Assembly: GCA_959347315.1 (NCBI GenBank)
Contig: OY365806.1
Location: 37,480,505 to 37,544,504, forward strand
DNA length: 64,000 bases
Reading direction: 5' to 3'
Source: Bimastos eiseni
Taxonomy: Eukaryota > Annelida > Clitellata > Crassiclitellata > Lumbricidae
Shown here: positions 24,084-37,417 of the stretch, piece after piece
Numbering within the stretch: position 1 is the first letter of the stretch
Layout: each line of letters starts with the position of its first letter
Translations under genes and position numbers: made by a program
Notes under the pieces: model-generated
Database searches by the model: none
Told to the model about the DNA's origin: nothing
Seen by the model: only the letters and a program-made list of their open reading frames with translations

Positions 24084-26842
24084 GTACAGTGTGGGCCAAC
24101 AGTGCTGCAGAGTCTATATGTGGTGGAGCCTCACAACAGTTTATTGACCTAACAGTCAATAGCCAACTGTTAGCTACAGCTTGGGCAGTAATTTCATAGC
24201 TCAAATAACTTGGTAAATTTATTGAATCAAATAAAAACAATAAAAATGTCCAATCGCAGCAAATACATGTGTATATTTGAATTGCAAAACAAAAGAGCTT
24301 CCATTTTGTATTTATAGGACTTAGACCTGGAAAATCCCGACAAGAAATTTATAATCTGTCAAACTAGATTTAGACACATTAATCCAGCGACGTTTTCTGT
24401 AACATCATGCAAACCACTTAATTGGAAGATCACTTAAAATATATGTCAGTTGCTTAGGCACACGACGAAGGTCTGCGCCACCATGGTAAAAACATGCTGA
24501 ACCGTTATTCAATAACCTGAGCAGGTTAAACATGTAACGATAACTTAACCGGAGCATCAGTTACATCCAATTGAGAAGTTCTAATATGCCACAGAACAAT
24601 ATAGGTTCAAAACACTTAAAATGTAGAGTTTTATCTGTATATCAGTAACCTTATTCTGGGGTATAAACTTTCCAAACTCTTAGCCAGTAAAAACAGAGCC
24701 AAAGAACCACATAAAATTATACCTTACATAGGCTACATGACATTTCTGCCTAGATTAGCTTACATAGAAATCTGTCCCAATAATAAAGAAGCAATATTAT
24801 CAATCATTAGTCACAAAAAAGATCACCCAAAATCTTTTGGTGCTGGATTTATCACCCACCCCCAACAACAACTACAACCATATGAATCAGCTCAAAGTTG
24901 TTGTAACATGAAAGCGCAACATTTTAAAATAAAATGCAAAAAAGAAATCCTCCTCCTCCTCCTCCTCCTCCTGAACGTAGTAACATCTTGTTTGCTGGTC
25001 CACATGACTGACATCTGAAAAATCAAGAAAAACTGCAACTGTGAAAAGTCAAAAACGCTTCCACACAGGACAATGACCAGAAACACAGTGCAAGACCAAA
25101 ATAATCCTATAAAAAAGCACACAAGTAACAATTTCCCAGATATTAACAAAACAAAGCCCTTAAAGGTGTGTGTGGACTTCCAAGTTGATGGCGTCTTTGT
25201 TTGAAACTCAGAGATGAAATTGAGAGAAGTCACATTATAGGATTCAACAGAATTTGATGTAACACAAATAGACATGTTAAAAGCACAATTTCAAGTCATC
25301 TTCGTGTAACCATCATGGACACATTCTGAATCGCATTGCAAACAACCAAAAGCAGACAGCAATCACCCAATCCAGATGATACAACATACCATTATCATCA
25401 TCCAGGCAAAATAGGCCGCTCTACACGAAATTTGCACTTACCTGCATCCTACACCATACAGCACACGATAGGAAAGCTACTATACTATGGGAGTTGTGTT
25501 TTGACTTTACTTAGCACTACTGTCAGGAAAACATGAACACGGTGCTCAAAAGTTAAACTACTTATACTCTGTCAACCTAACAGATTCAGCAAATTTCATC
25601 CTAATTATAAATAATTTAGTTTCAATAAGAAATAAATAAAACAGAAGAAAACAATAAACAACTCATACTCTATTAACGAGGTTTTATCTGTGCAAAATTA
25701 AAACATTCCAGTAAGGGAACAAGGAAGCCTGTTCTAGCCAATCATCAAATGGCCCAGCTTCATAAGACAACTTAGAGAATCCCACATTGATCTAATTTTT
25801 CCAATGGTTGAAACCATTCACACAATCAATTGATGTTTTTGGGCTGGTGGAGCTACATAAATTCAAATTATCTAACAGGGAGAAGGAAGTTGGTTAGATT
25901 GCCATGGAACTATTCAGGGCATCATCCAACCATGTCTGCAATGGAAAGGAATAGATGCACCAAGATGAGTCTTATACATTAAGAGATGCTATCAACCGAA
26001 TGGAAATGAAGTTCCTATTTGCCTACTTAAGTCCTACAAATCGTCTACTTCAGCCAAAATGTCCTCTTAAAGCTGGGTCCCGATTCTAAAGAGTTTCTTC
26101 TAAGCGTGTAAGCAAATGCATTGTTTAAATTTATCTACAAAATGTTTGCTCATCCAGAAAACCCTTTTGCAGAACTAAATACTGCCAGCACCAATAACAA
26201 AATATCTGTCACTAGATGTCAGCAGTCTCATATGCCTAGTTAAAATAATGTTAGGGTAAGATGGAATTTAATCAAGAGCTTCTTGACTGAATGCAGACAT
26301 TGACACGTGTCAATATAGGTCTTATAATGTCTTTGTAGTGGAAAGAATTATTGGTATTTAACCACTACTTCGGGATAGCATGACAAAATCAAACTTGTAT
26401 CGAAATATTGCCCAGTTGTAGGATTTTTGTAGCCATTCCTGTATCTTAGACAAATTCATCAACTCTAAGACCATATCTATGTTTACCCCTGTTGATAGGA
26501 ATCAATGAAGAACATGAGCAACTGCCTTACCATACCTTTCAATGAAACTGAGAGTTCCAACTCATTATTTGCATAAACTCTATACAATATAAAAAAATTT
26601 TAAAACTAAAATATGGATAACCACAACTTAAACCCAAATTTTTACGTGTAGTGGTCATGCATTGCAAAAAACGGACACTTGCAGAACTACATCCCAAGGC
26701 AAACCAATGCGCTTCTTTCTTAAGTTTTAAAATTCCTGTTCGATATTGCAAAAAAATTCCCCAGGACAAGTTGTAAAAATTTGAATTAACCAGCCTTAAT
26801 TCGGCACAACTACTCTTCCACCGATCGCTTTCAAACCTCGAC
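24084..26842. other. Gene-free interval between FAF1 and ZRANB2 3' ends
   Basis: AT-rich, with a short (TCC)n run at 24950-24972. No exon, TIR or long repeat was recognised. Its right part should hold the 3' untranslated region of ZRANB2 (- strand), but no unambiguous polyadenylation signal could be chosen. Confidence 0.5.
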
Positions 26843-29800
26843 CTATGGCGACTGTCGACTTCTCTTTTGTTGGCGTCCGTCAGCAGCGTTGGAGTCCTCG
26901 TCAGACGAACTGCTCGACGATCGTGGCCTTTTGCTGTGGTCTTGTTTCACCCCATGTTCGTCCTTCTTGCTGCCTGAACTGGAACGTGACCTGAGACAGC
27001 CACATCACCATCAAGAAACCCATAAGACGTGTCCAAAGAAACAACTGTAAATGCACTTTGACACCTAGAAAAGGCCCTATATAATTCTCATACATGCACC
27101 ATTTATGGGAGTTCACATGCTTGCATTGTCAAAATAGTACAAATTTCTTCACAGTTGCCAATATCTTGGTATAAAGAAACACTTGTGGAATAATTCCAAA
27201 CGAGCAAATCATTGCTTTCAGAGTGATTTTGACAAAAACATTTACTTAGCCTACAAAACATAAATTGAGATCAATATAGAAAATTTTTTTGTCAATCAGA
27301 GACCGTTTAAAAGTTTTTACAAACCCAAATAATTTTGATCATGGAACTTAAGGGTAGAAAGCTAAGTGCATTTACATATTTTATAAATCAAGAAATTCAG
27401 AACATTGCACATATACTTCTAACAACCAACCACAGAACACAGAAATGTATGCAAATGTTCATATTTATTGGAGTACTTTCTTGTGAACAATAGCAGAAAC
27501 TTATATGTTCAGTAAGGCATATGTAAGAACAAGTCAATTCTAATCAACAGAACTTCTGAACAGACAATAGAAAAACACACAGCATTCTGAATAGTTGGTG
27601 GTACACGTATTTTTACAGCTGGAACATTGCATCATATACCAATTTCCAACAACTTATTCATGCCAACTACTTAAGCAAATATGAAGAGACAAATCCTATT
27701 TACAGAACATTAGTTGCACAGATGACATGCTATACCACAGTCAGAGCACACAAATACACAGACTGCATACAATGCCAGATTCAAATTTTGTAACACGTGG
27801 CAACACAAACTCACGATTACTGTGCAACAGACACAAAAACAACACATGTGTAGCAGTCAACTGAAAGATCCAAGAGTTAATTTTTAACATTTTTTTATTA
27901 ACAAGTCTTTCTCAAGGTGTCATCTGCTAAGCATGATGATAAGTCAAATGCAGAGAAATGAGAATATTTTGAATTGGACATTTATTTACACGCTAGCTCG
28001 TATTTGCTAATCCAGTTACTCACATAGACCACGTCCATATAATCCGTAACATATCAACTGATGGTGAATGATAAGCAATCGGGTGCAAAGGACTTTGAGC
28101 AAAAGGTGCTACATAAATGTTCCAATGCTATACATATTCACTAAATAGAATATGCTGACCAGTTCTCAAACCAACCAGACACTTACCCTTGTCACAGCAT
28201 ATTGCGTGCCAATGATACAGTCTAAAGGGCATCTATTCTAAACTTAACTTTAATCTTATCAGAATCAGTGAGTTTTGTCCTTTCGCTTGTTCAGTGTTTA
28301 CTTAAATAACAAATGAACTGCTGTGGATTTGCAATTGTGCACTATCCAAATGCCAATACAGAATCAAATACGAGTGTTTAAACATGAACAGTTACAGCGT
28401 ACATATTAGTCTGTCTCAATGCACATCGTAACCTATCACAGCTACTTAAATTCACTTCAGTTGCACAAGCTAAAAATGATGCACCAAATGAAAATATACT
28501 TATGAGTAGCGCGGCATTTGTAGAAAAAGCAGAAATCATAGATGTGCTTCAAATAGGGTAAAGTGCTCAAGACAAGTAAATTTGCATGAATATTTATATT
28601 TTGGAACATCATAAGACATACATATCATAACAATTCATATTAAAATGACTTCCACAGATGGCCAATGATTCCTAAACACAATGTTTCCAAATCAAAAGCT
28701 GCAAACAAATGTTGCTAATTCTGGTTTTTGTAAAACCATTCGAAAATGTTGCTGTCCCTTAAAGAATACATTTTAAAAATGTTGTCACAGAGGTATCTGA
28801 AAAATCACAACATGTCCCTATAAGCAAATCCATTTATAGGGCATTCAATATATACTATACTACAATCCTGTAAACAAATCTGAGACAAATAAGCAATTGA
28901 AAAGGAGAACAGAAAGACTAGATTGATACAGACATTATCAGCTCATTACCGCCCTCTTGTGTTACCTGGACCTCGACCTTTCGCTTGACCCAGATGAGTC
29001 AGAGGAGGAGCCTGTCTCTGAATCAGAACTTGATTGTGAATCCGGCCTATCTTTCTGCTTTTCCTTGTCATTAACATCATCATCATCGTCCAACTTGTAC
29101 TTGGAAGCATCAGCATCATCCTCTTCCTGTTTAGAATATCAGCAACAGCTCACAATTGTCAGCTTATCCTAGGCCTAGTGTCTGTGAAAGGTCCCATGAA
29201 TGTTCAAATCCAAACACAAGGTCAATTAGACAACACAAGTAGAATGAATGCCTTACACAAGTTACAGCATAGCAAACTGCAGCAAAGGTAAGACAAGGTG
29301 AAGATAGAACAGAGGCTGAACAATAACTTTCAACTTGTGCATCAGAAGTTTGAATGTTGATGTATCATATGAAACAGGTAAACTATTGTCACACAGCCCA
29401 GTTGCAGACTTATACAAATAATAAACAATTGCAGACATGGAGAAAAGTGAGATTCCCAAGTAGCTGCTCTTCAAGTTATGATGAACCAATCATGGAATGC
29501 AGTTCCATTGCTCAATTAAGCCAGAAGAAATCATCAGATGCTCTGTGAATTATAACAAGGGCAATATATCAAGTATCATAGCCACGTGCATAACAAACTA
29601 TTAACTACCTTACTTTACCTGATTCATGGGCATCACAGAGACTGGAGCATCTATGCCCTCTGGATATTGTGCTTATTTCTTAAAAATCAAATCTGTTGAT
29701 TATTATGATCATTACAAAAGAGACTTTTAAAGTGAAAAAGCACTTAATTATCTAGGTAAATGTTTTTGAAATAAGCATTCAAATATAGATGAAAAAGCAA

Positions 29801-32800
29801 TCCCACTAACAACAGTCTAATGCTGCCAAAAGCGCTGGCAGCTGTAGGAATTCGCGCCAGGATTTATGGGAACAGGTGCCAAGGTGACGCGATCAATTGC
29901 TTTCAGCACCCTCGTTAGTCCTGGGCCAACAATTACAAACTGCCCCTCTCTACACAAATTCCTACAGATGCCCAGAATCTGATCTAAGATTGCAAGATCT
30001 AATTCCTACTAACTTCGTCAGAGGTGAGCTTGTACTTGGAGATATCTTCATCATCTCCCTCTTCATCATCCTCGTCCTCTTCCTCCGTCGGTTTTTCTTC
30101 CGGCTCTTTCCTTGACACAGGTTCTATTGGTTGGACGACTACTCCGGTAGGGTTTCCAGGTCCTCGAAATTTCTTCTTCTTGCGACCAAACTGAACAAAG
30201 AATTCACACCACAGCAGTAAAGTAAACAACAAAACTCTCACAGTTGACATAGCATCACAGGTGGTCATATCCATCTCTTTGGCCCTTTAGCCACAAAGAA
30301 TGTATACCAAGGTCCTGAACAAAGGGGCCAGTGAATATCACTTTTGTCAGTATTCTACTGTTTGGTGTCTTAGACAAAATGCACTTTGCAAAACCCAAAG
30401 ATAGTAGATAATAAATAGGCCAGGGTCACTAAGTGAAGCTGTTCAGCTGGCTGACTGATAAGTTTATTTAATGACGCATCCATAACAACGATGATATGCG
30501 TTGCTCAGCTGGTTCAAAATCAGTCATTAAATAACAGACCAAGAGCATCACCAAATAGACCAGTTCATTTTCCAGCACATATTGTGTTCAAATAATTGGA
30601 AAGGTCACCACCATTAGGCCTGTTTACAAAGGGCTTGTGCGCTAAGAGTGGGCTTGTGCACTCACAATGTCATCGAGCCAAGGTTCTGCCTATTGATGTA
30701 CTTTCGGTTATCATTTGAGTTACCATTAACAGCTTTATTGTGAGGTAATTAACCCTTTAACGACCAGCGTGTACTAAAATGTAAAGAAAAACATATGTAG
30801 CTGGTCGTCAAAGGGTTAAAAGGCACCATACCAAATGTCTAGATAACCAACTAACTGATGGGAGTCACATCCAAAGCTGACACCAAGTCACATGAGCTCT
30901 GACAAGAGATCTGGAAACATTGATTCAAAATTTAGTGGTCTTAGACAATCCGCATTTGCTATAATACAGCTAATTCCAGAAACAACATTTAACCCTTAAA
31001 TGACCAGCTACATATGTCTTCCCATACATTTCAGTACACGCCGGTCGTTAAAGGGTTAAAAAAGAATTTTCTATCTATACTAAGAAACTTGTAAAGCTAA
31101 AAATTCAGAGGCCAACCTCATCGAATTCATCATCAGATTCTTCACGCTTATTGTATTCAACAATCTCATCTCGTTCCATGTAACCGCCTCCGTAACCGGT
31201 CCGCTGCTCAGCTTTCGCAAACTTTGGAGTGTTACAGACGTTACACTGAGCTCTCCTCGCCCAATTCACATTTCCACATCTAAAACATTTAAGATTGGTG
31301 AAACTGATAAGGCAGCATCAGAAGATGATGATTTCTACTCTGCCTATGAAATCAAGTGAATGCTGATGGAGAATGCTAGGGGAAGCTGGTGTGACTTCTA
31401 TCATGTAAAGGATAATCAAATGATAGCATTGGCAAGTCAGATATTCAGACTACCATAGCGACAATAATTAATCATGCCAAGTCGTCTTTCGCACTGTACA
31501 ATATTCCCACTGTCAAGGTCATGTTTGAGGTTTATCTTATCCCACTGGAGGGAAGTTTCCTCTCAATGGAATTTCTAAAGTTCCAAAAATCTCACTTCTA
31601 CGTTTTCTTTACACGTGCACCAAATTTTGTTATTCATAATGATTCCAAAGACAAACACCGTTATCACAGAATATATTAGAACAAACTAGATTGGTCTAAT
31701 CGGGAGGCCACTCACAAACACAAGATAATACCCAGAGAGTCTCAAGTACATACGTTTTACACTGCCAATCATCAGCACTGAATAGGCCATGACTCTTTTC
31801 AGCCATCTGCTTTCCAATTTCAGTTCCAAGTTTACGAATTTCCACACCTTCGGTTTTGTCTGTTGTAAGAATTATCAGAAAAATTCTTCAAAACTTTACA
31901 GCACTTTAAAGTACAGCAATCAAACATTTATAAGACACTAAAAACATTGACTTCACATGACATGAGCAGAAAGGAACATTTAGACTTGTCACACTGTGAG
32001 GTGTCACAGTCACAGATGGTTAATGCATTTGCCTTTCACTTCTGAGTCCAATCCGTGCATTCAAAAGCACTGCGATAAATTGACAAATTGATAACCAGAC
32101 ATGCAATATTTTAAAACAAACATTTTATGATTACTTTCATGGGTGTGATAGCAAAGATGAAACTTTGAGAATGATTTTCAATAGCTGAGAGAGTCGGATG
32201 AAAAATTAATATTTAAGGATTTAATGAAATTACAGGCAACAGGACTAACAGAGCTGTAATTAACATTCATTTTAACAATTTCAAGAATTTTAATAATAAT
32301 AATGAAAGCAACACCAGAAGTGATGTCAGGCAACAAATGCATCAACATTTATTTATGTTATATTTATTATTGACATATATATATTTAAAATGTTGATAGA
32401 CGTATAAAACAAGACAATAAAACACACATGCCACACCATCACATTTTGCCTAATATTATACCTGACAATCAGAATAACATGTATACAAACACATGACAGC
32501 AGCTTCATCAAAATATATTTATAAGCAAACTTTATGTTTACAGTTTAACTCAATCCTTCATGATTGATGAAATATAACGTTTTAACCCTAAGTCGTGTTA
32601 CAGACAAAAACCCAAAAAATCTGGCAGGTGTCAAAATAAGGGCTAAAAGATATGGGAACGGGTAAACAAACAATGTAAACCACGTCACATACACTCAAGG
32701 TATCATCATGACCGTAAAATTGTGTAACATATGGTAATAGACCCAAAACATACTTGAACACATCATATTTGCCAACATGTAATTATCGTAAGTAGGGCAT

Positions 32801-35535
32801 AACCGAGTAGACAATTTCCTTCCACCGAGTATCGAATCCGAGTATTTGGTTGCACAATTTGCCGGATCGGGGTATGAATCGAATAGTAGCAGCATATCTG
32901 GCCAGCGAATAGTGACGGCGCTGGTGTTTAAACTTTGGTACGCAATAGCGGCAATACACATGTTCCGCACATGATGTTCATTTAAAACATACTGAAAGAT
33001 GCACCATAATTTCGTTAAAAATTGATCTTTTATCTTTCTCTTGGTATGCACTCGCTTGTTTTGCTTACATGCAGCGCCGCCACTACCAGTGAGCACCATC
33101 ATAGGCACAGCGTAGTTAGCCTGCCACGTGTACAGCTACAGTTAACTATCTATAGTCAATGCAGTCTATAGCAATATCCTTCCTATAGCGTATCGTTGCA
33201 TCATAGCCTGTAAAAATTTATTTATTATTTAATAATATTATTTGTGAAAAAAATGTAAAACCTTGTTATAAAATTTGAAATATGAAGTTATCAACGACGA
33301 CCTACCTACTGTTTACAGGAAAGTGGGTGGAGGCAATTCAAGCGAGAAAATTACTGATTTGATTGCCACCTTGGGAATGCAACCAAAAGAAATTAAAATA
33401 TATAAATTAACATCCATATTTTAAGAAAATTCAAAGGAATTTTAAGTTCTTGTTTAATTAATCAATAGCTTATAAGTAAGTCCGTTAGTTCTAAATTTAT
33501 TTGATAAAAAATTTCATTTGATAAAAAAAAAAATTTTTATCAAAAAAAGTAACTTTTAGCTATTTTCGGGTGTAATAATTGCTGAGGCGACTACTTCTGA
33601 ATAGTCCAGTCTTCGGCCGAGGGGATTTCCGGTTACGCCCTGATGATAAGCTATGATTATGACTTCCATATCACCACTTAGGCTATAAAAAAACGTTGAA
33701 ATCACGACCCAGGTACCCGTAGATCCGGATATTTTTTTAGTAAATTTAGGGAATTGCACATTTTTCAGGAAAGTCGTTATCCGAGAAACGATATCATTGC
33801 CTGGGCAGTCAGCCAATATGACAAACAGAATATTTCTGGCATATGTTCAGGTAAATCCATGCATTTGTAAAAAATTTCGGGTACTCAAAAACCGATTTCA
33901 TTACCCAGGTAGTCAGCCTCGATTGGGTACCTGGGTACCCGATGACAGCCTTAAGTCATCACCTTCATTCAATGGCTACAACATCCAGCTCACATGCATG
34001 TCCTTCTGCATGATAGTGGAGCACTTTTTGCATATTTCAAATTTTAAAAATAAACCACTAGCAATTATTACAGCTGGTGCAGGCAACAAAATATGCGCTT
34101 TACTTCTTGTGTAACAATAGTAGCAGCAGGTCTATGTATTGGGACCAGACATCCTTGAAAAGTGCAATGATAATCAATAATTTAATCTGTATCAGCAATT
34201 TCAATAATTGGCTATCTGCGGATTGGCATAATCAGCAAAAACTGATATCAGTACAGCTTGTAGTTCATCGTGCAATAGAGAAAATCATCCATCATATGTA
34301 CCTATATGTTAATCAAGCCAACGACGTTTGCAATCAGTGTAGTCAAGTCATGCTAGCTATTTAATTATGTATATTTAAAGCATGGGGCTTCTGCAGCCAA
34401 ATATTCAGCCAAAGGTTTTTGCATATATCTATAATTGACAATAATCCGACATGTAACTGTATGCTAAACAGGTCAAAAATGGTTTGGGTCAGTGCAGTCA
34501 AGTCATAATAGATTTATTTAATTATGTATATTTAAAGCTTGGTGCTTCTGCAAACAAATTTTCAGGTTTCTGCAGTCAAAAGTTTTTCGCAAATATATCT
34601 ATAAATGACAATAATCTTAACCCTGATTCTAACCGACCATCATACTGCCAAACCTGATCATAAAACCAACCACCACAAAGACTAACTTGACACTAATGAC
34701 CCATACAACACGTATTAAAAGAATTTAAGTGCTTTAACAGTGTGCATGCACCAAAGGTTGTGCATGTGCAAAGGTTTCCACTCAGGGAATTGTGCATGTT
34801 TTTAATCGCAGAAGTAACATATTCTTTTATATTGTGGCAGAATATTCAGTCAGTATTTAGTCAGTATTTATCAATCAGTATTTATCCACAAATTTAAATT
34901 ATGTGTGATTGGTCATCGAGTGAATTGGGGCGTTGTATGTGGCCCCAGACTTTCGCATTCGACAGTGCATGTAAAGCATCCTAAAAGTTTCTTGCTACCA
35001 GCGATGCTATAGAAATTGTCGTAATTACATTTATAATAATGCATTAAGAGAAATATTAATGGTTCGTACCTTTGCCGTTTGCTGACCTACCTTTACCGCA
35101 ACGATTGCACTGAGACCTACGTGCAAAATTTACATTCCCACATCTGAAACGAAAATAAAACTCGGAATAAGTGATAACCTTGTCAGAATAAGTGATAATC
35201 TTACAGTAATGGCCCAAGTTCAATAATATAAACAATATGACTACCGCAGAAAACAGTACAAAAGATCCGATGTAGTCTTCACTCCCTCTCTTCTTGCAGG
35301 TTACACTACTTCAAAAATAAACCTCAAGAAACACCTCGGAATCAATGACATGCTTAAATAATTCGCATCTGTGGCTCATGACTATTTTTTTTACTCGACT
35401 TCCCAGCGCCAACTTTTTTTGTATAACAGGCATTAACAGCACCACCCGTAAGCAGCCGATTATATGTTGCACAAAAACTTACTTTGGTTCTCCACAAACC
35501 CAGTCGCCCTCTCCTGGACGAAAGCGCTCAGACAT
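26843..35535 (-). CDS. ZRANB2: ZRANB2, zinc-finger Ran-binding domain protein 2 (splicing regulator), complete coding region
   Basis: Coding exons on the - strand: 35535-35483, 35143-35091, 31859-31754, 31279-31117, 30190-30014, 29126-28966, 26990-26843. All have AG/GT borders and compatible phases; the total is 861 nt, 286 residues. ATG at 35535-35533 has A at -3. Two RanBP2-type zinc fingers are complete: Cys14/19/30/33 in DWVCGEPKCGNVNFARR and Cys69/72/83/86 in DDWQCKTCGNVNWARR. Each has the W and the N-V-N-(F/W)-A-R-R core that reads GGU-containing single-stranded RNA. Next come RTGYGGGYMERDEIVEYN, a FGRKKKKFRG basic patch, an acidic region with two SKYKL repeats, and a Ser/Arg tail (SERSRSRSSSGSK) ending RSRQSP. 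The RS tail is shorter than in vertebrates (about 320-330 residues in total). The family is nuclear and acts in alternative splicing. Introns carry several MITEs. Confidence 0.96.
30463..30503 (+). repeat. Dispersed ACGACGCATCC repeat, short copy in ZRANB2 intron
   Basis: TTTAATGACGCATCCATAAC followed by GATGATATGCGTTG; about 40 bp matching the palindromic core at 19025-19060. It lies in the intron between exons 31279-31117 and 30190-30014. Confidence 0.6.
30749..30819. mobile_element. 71-bp TTAA-bounded palindromic MITE, copy 1
   Basis: TTAACCCTTTAACGACCAGC at the left is the inverse of GCTGGTCGTCAAAGGGTTAA at the right with one mismatch. Bounded by TTAA on both sides and exactly 71 bp including both TTAAs. 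TTAA target sites and C-rich tips are characteristic of piggyBac-type non-autonomous elements. Located in a ZRANB2 intron. Confidence 0.85.
30989..31059. mobile_element. 71-bp TTAA-bounded palindromic MITE, copy 2 (inverted relative to copy 1)
   Basis: TTAACCCTTAAATGACCAGC ... GGTCGTTAAAGGGTTAA, exactly 71 bp. Its interior (CTACATATGT ... AGTACACG) is the reverse complement of the interior of the copy at 30749, so the two copies are inverted repeats 170 bp apart in the same ZRANB2 intron, just upstream of exon 30190-30014. Confidence 0.85.
32012..32060 (+). repeat. Possible tRNA-derived SINE remnant
   Basis: GATGGTTAATGCATTTGCCT then TTCACTTCTGAGTCCAATCC resembles the A-box to anticodon region of tRNA-derived SINE heads (TGGTTAACGCACTCGCCTTTC type). 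No intact B box or cloverleaf follows, so it is not a functional tRNA. Confidence 0.3.
32793..33340 (-). mobile_element. TAGGGCATAACC element family, copy 1 (in ZRANB2 intron)
   Basis: Starts TAGGGCATAACCGAGTAGAC and contains CCACCGAGTATCG, TTTGCCGGATC, the CCACGTGTACAGCTACAG region and GTTATCAACGACGACC. Read on the - strand this matches 55100-55469 over several hundred bp and the terminal part of 43968-44348. The far boundary near 33340 is approximate. Non-autonomous. Confidence 0.7.
33707..33936. repeat. 230-bp inverted-repeat element (ACCCAGGTACCC ends)
   Basis: ACCCAGGTACCC (33707-33718) and GGGTACCTGGGT (33925-33936) are exact inverses. Inside, two diverged direct copies of a GATATCATTGCC(T/C)GGGCAGTCAGCC-like segment appear. 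A related GGGTACTCGAGT...GGGTACCTGCGC segment occurs at 51715-51775. Likely an old DNA-element fragment. Confidence 0.45.
34338..34620 (+). repeat. About 150-bp tandem duplication in ZRANB2 intron
   Basis: 34338-34449 and 34492-34615 share GTCAAGTCAT, ATTTAATTATGTATATTTAA then AGC(A/T)TGG(G/T)GCTTCTGCA, AATATTCAG/AATTTTCAGG and ATATATCTATAAATGACAAT. Both copies are diverged, so the duplication is not recent. Confidence 0.75.
35066..35096 (-). promoter_or_regulatory. Tandem in-frame 5' splice sites in ZRANB2 exon 2
   Basis: Exon 2 can end at 35091 (GGTAAAG then GTAGGT) or 21 nt further at 35070 (GGCAAAG then GTACGA). Both leave the same phase, so the choice adds or omits seven residues (GRSANGK) just after the first zinc finger. 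The upstream site has the better match to the donor consensus. Confidence 0.6.
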
Positions 35536-35718
35536 TTATGAGACTTAAATGGTACAAATAACACTCGACAACAAGAAAACGAATTTAGCAGAAATGTCTA
35601 TAGAAATCTGCAACGAATGTAAAGCTGGACAACAGAGAAACCATGGAGGACCAATTGTGAGAGAAACCCTTAAGTTAACTCGCTGCAGACTAAGTATTCA
35701 TAGAGCGCCATGATTTCA

Positions 35719-35726
35719 TGACGTAA
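35719..35726 (-). promoter_or_regulatory. CRE-like site upstream of ZRANB2
   Basis: TGACGTAA lies about 185 bp upstream of the ZRANB2 ATG. It is a recognised CREB/ATF-type octamer variant at a plausible promoter distance. There is no TATA box or mapped start, so the regulatory role is inferred. Confidence 0.3.
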
Positions 35727-35759
35727 ATTTATATATCACTGGAGTATGGACCACGGCCA

Positions 35760-37409
35760 CCTTAATGAATATGACTACAAAATATAAATATAACCATAAC
35801 TTTAGATATAAATTTAACCATAAATATAACCATGAATATAGTTCTATGAACTATTTTTAGCTGGCCGTGGCTGGGCTGGACCATCTATTGGCAATAGACT
35901 AAAAATTTACTATTGGCCTACTGATGATGGTCTTTTGACTTTATCTTCAATGGCAGAGCTTGAGTATTGTATTACATTGCAAATTGTCTGCCTACTTCCA
36001 ATCAATAAACGACTGTTATCTGGACAAAGCTAATGACACAGTTAACAACTTAATCATAATACACAATGTTGTTCAATCTTCCATTGTATATATAGGGGTC
36101 TAGATTAAATTTCAGAATAGCTGATTATGCTGATTCCCAGGCTTGTTTCAGTCCTCCAAGTGCAAACACAATTAAGCCTACACACATTACTTCATCTCCA
36201 ACTTAAATTCTTTACCAATACGCTTACGGTGCTCTACTAAAACTGCTCCTGCATTACGCTTGTCTACACATTTTCATTTAGAATAGATAGCCTACTGGCA
36301 AGGCGTACTTTCAAACAAATATTTATGTTTCAAAAGTTACTGATGCGTTGAAAATAGTAACATACTTTTCGGCATATCCGCGCTCAGTAGGCTTCGGTGT
36401 CACAATGTATATATTTTTATTTATTGTAATTCTAGCAGCAGTTTATTGCGATTGGTCAGACTGGGACCATGCGTGATGCGGCCTTGGTCAGCTATCGTGA
36501 ATAATCAAGAGTTCGTGAAGCAGCTGGTGCATTGCGCCTGGTTTTCGAGTGGCGCTTTTAGCATTCTGGAGATTTCGTGGTCTTGGTTTTAATACTCTGG
36601 TCTTCGGTCCTGTTCTCCGTCTTGAGCCTATGATTTTGGTTTTCACACATTTGTCTTGTGTGCCTGGGAGAGAGAGACAGAAACAGACAGACAGAGACAG
36701 CGAGAGACAGAGAGAAAGACAGACAGACACAGACAGACAGAGCTCAGCTTGTAAAACCCTGTTGAAACCAAGTTAATCATGCATTAATTCGGAAGACTTA
36801 TGTAGCTCCCCTCCTCAGAGTCCAACTCCAGAGTTTGTATAGCTATAAGAACATGCAAAGACCATATATCCTAAAATTGAAATAATCATCTTTGTTATAA
36901 GACACTTATAACATCTACACTTAGCTATGTTTCAGATTCGCCTATTTACATGAGATTAGGAAATTTTATTTGCTTTGGAGACTGCAATTTATTTAAAGTC
37001 ATATTGAGATATTTCAAAATAATTTTTCAAATTAAGCATTTGATTTTAAAAAAGTTCAAAATTATGTTTCAAATTAAGCATTTGCATAAAAAGTTCAAAA
37101 TTACCTTTCAAAATTTCAGTATTACAGCGGAAGCTCAACATTGTAGACAACCGTAAGACCCAGCGGAAGAGGGATGCCCAAATGCATTGTCTTCTATCAT
37201 CTACATGGGATCACTTGGTGTTGTGGATTGTACATTGCCAATCTCATCACCCAATCTCATCATTGATGCTACATTGACTCAGAATTAACAGCATTGGATG
37301 GGAGTCCATCAGTTTGCCTCTGTGTGTCTATTGGAGCTAGCTAGCTGAAGATGCTGAACAACATGGGTATCTAACCCACACTGGAAAACTAATGAAGCTC
37401 ATTGTAAAG
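35760..37409. other. Intergenic: simple repeats between ZRANB2 and TMEM50A
   Basis: Contains an AAATATAACCATA repeat patch (35775-35845), a purine-rich (AGACAG)n tract at 36664-36741, and three tandem copies of an AAGTTCAAAATT-TTTCAAATTAAGCATTTG unit at 37012-37115. No exon recognised. Confidence 0.6.
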
Positions 37410-37417
37410 CCCTCAAG

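Noticed and set aside
32012..32060. Functional tRNA gene
   Set aside because: Only an A-box/anticodon-like stretch; no B box, acceptor stem or terminator, so at most a SINE remnant.
32695..33108. 137-codon - strand frame as a gene
   Set aside because: Most of it is the inverted TAGGGCATAACC element; the same sequence at 55.1-55.5 kb is not open.
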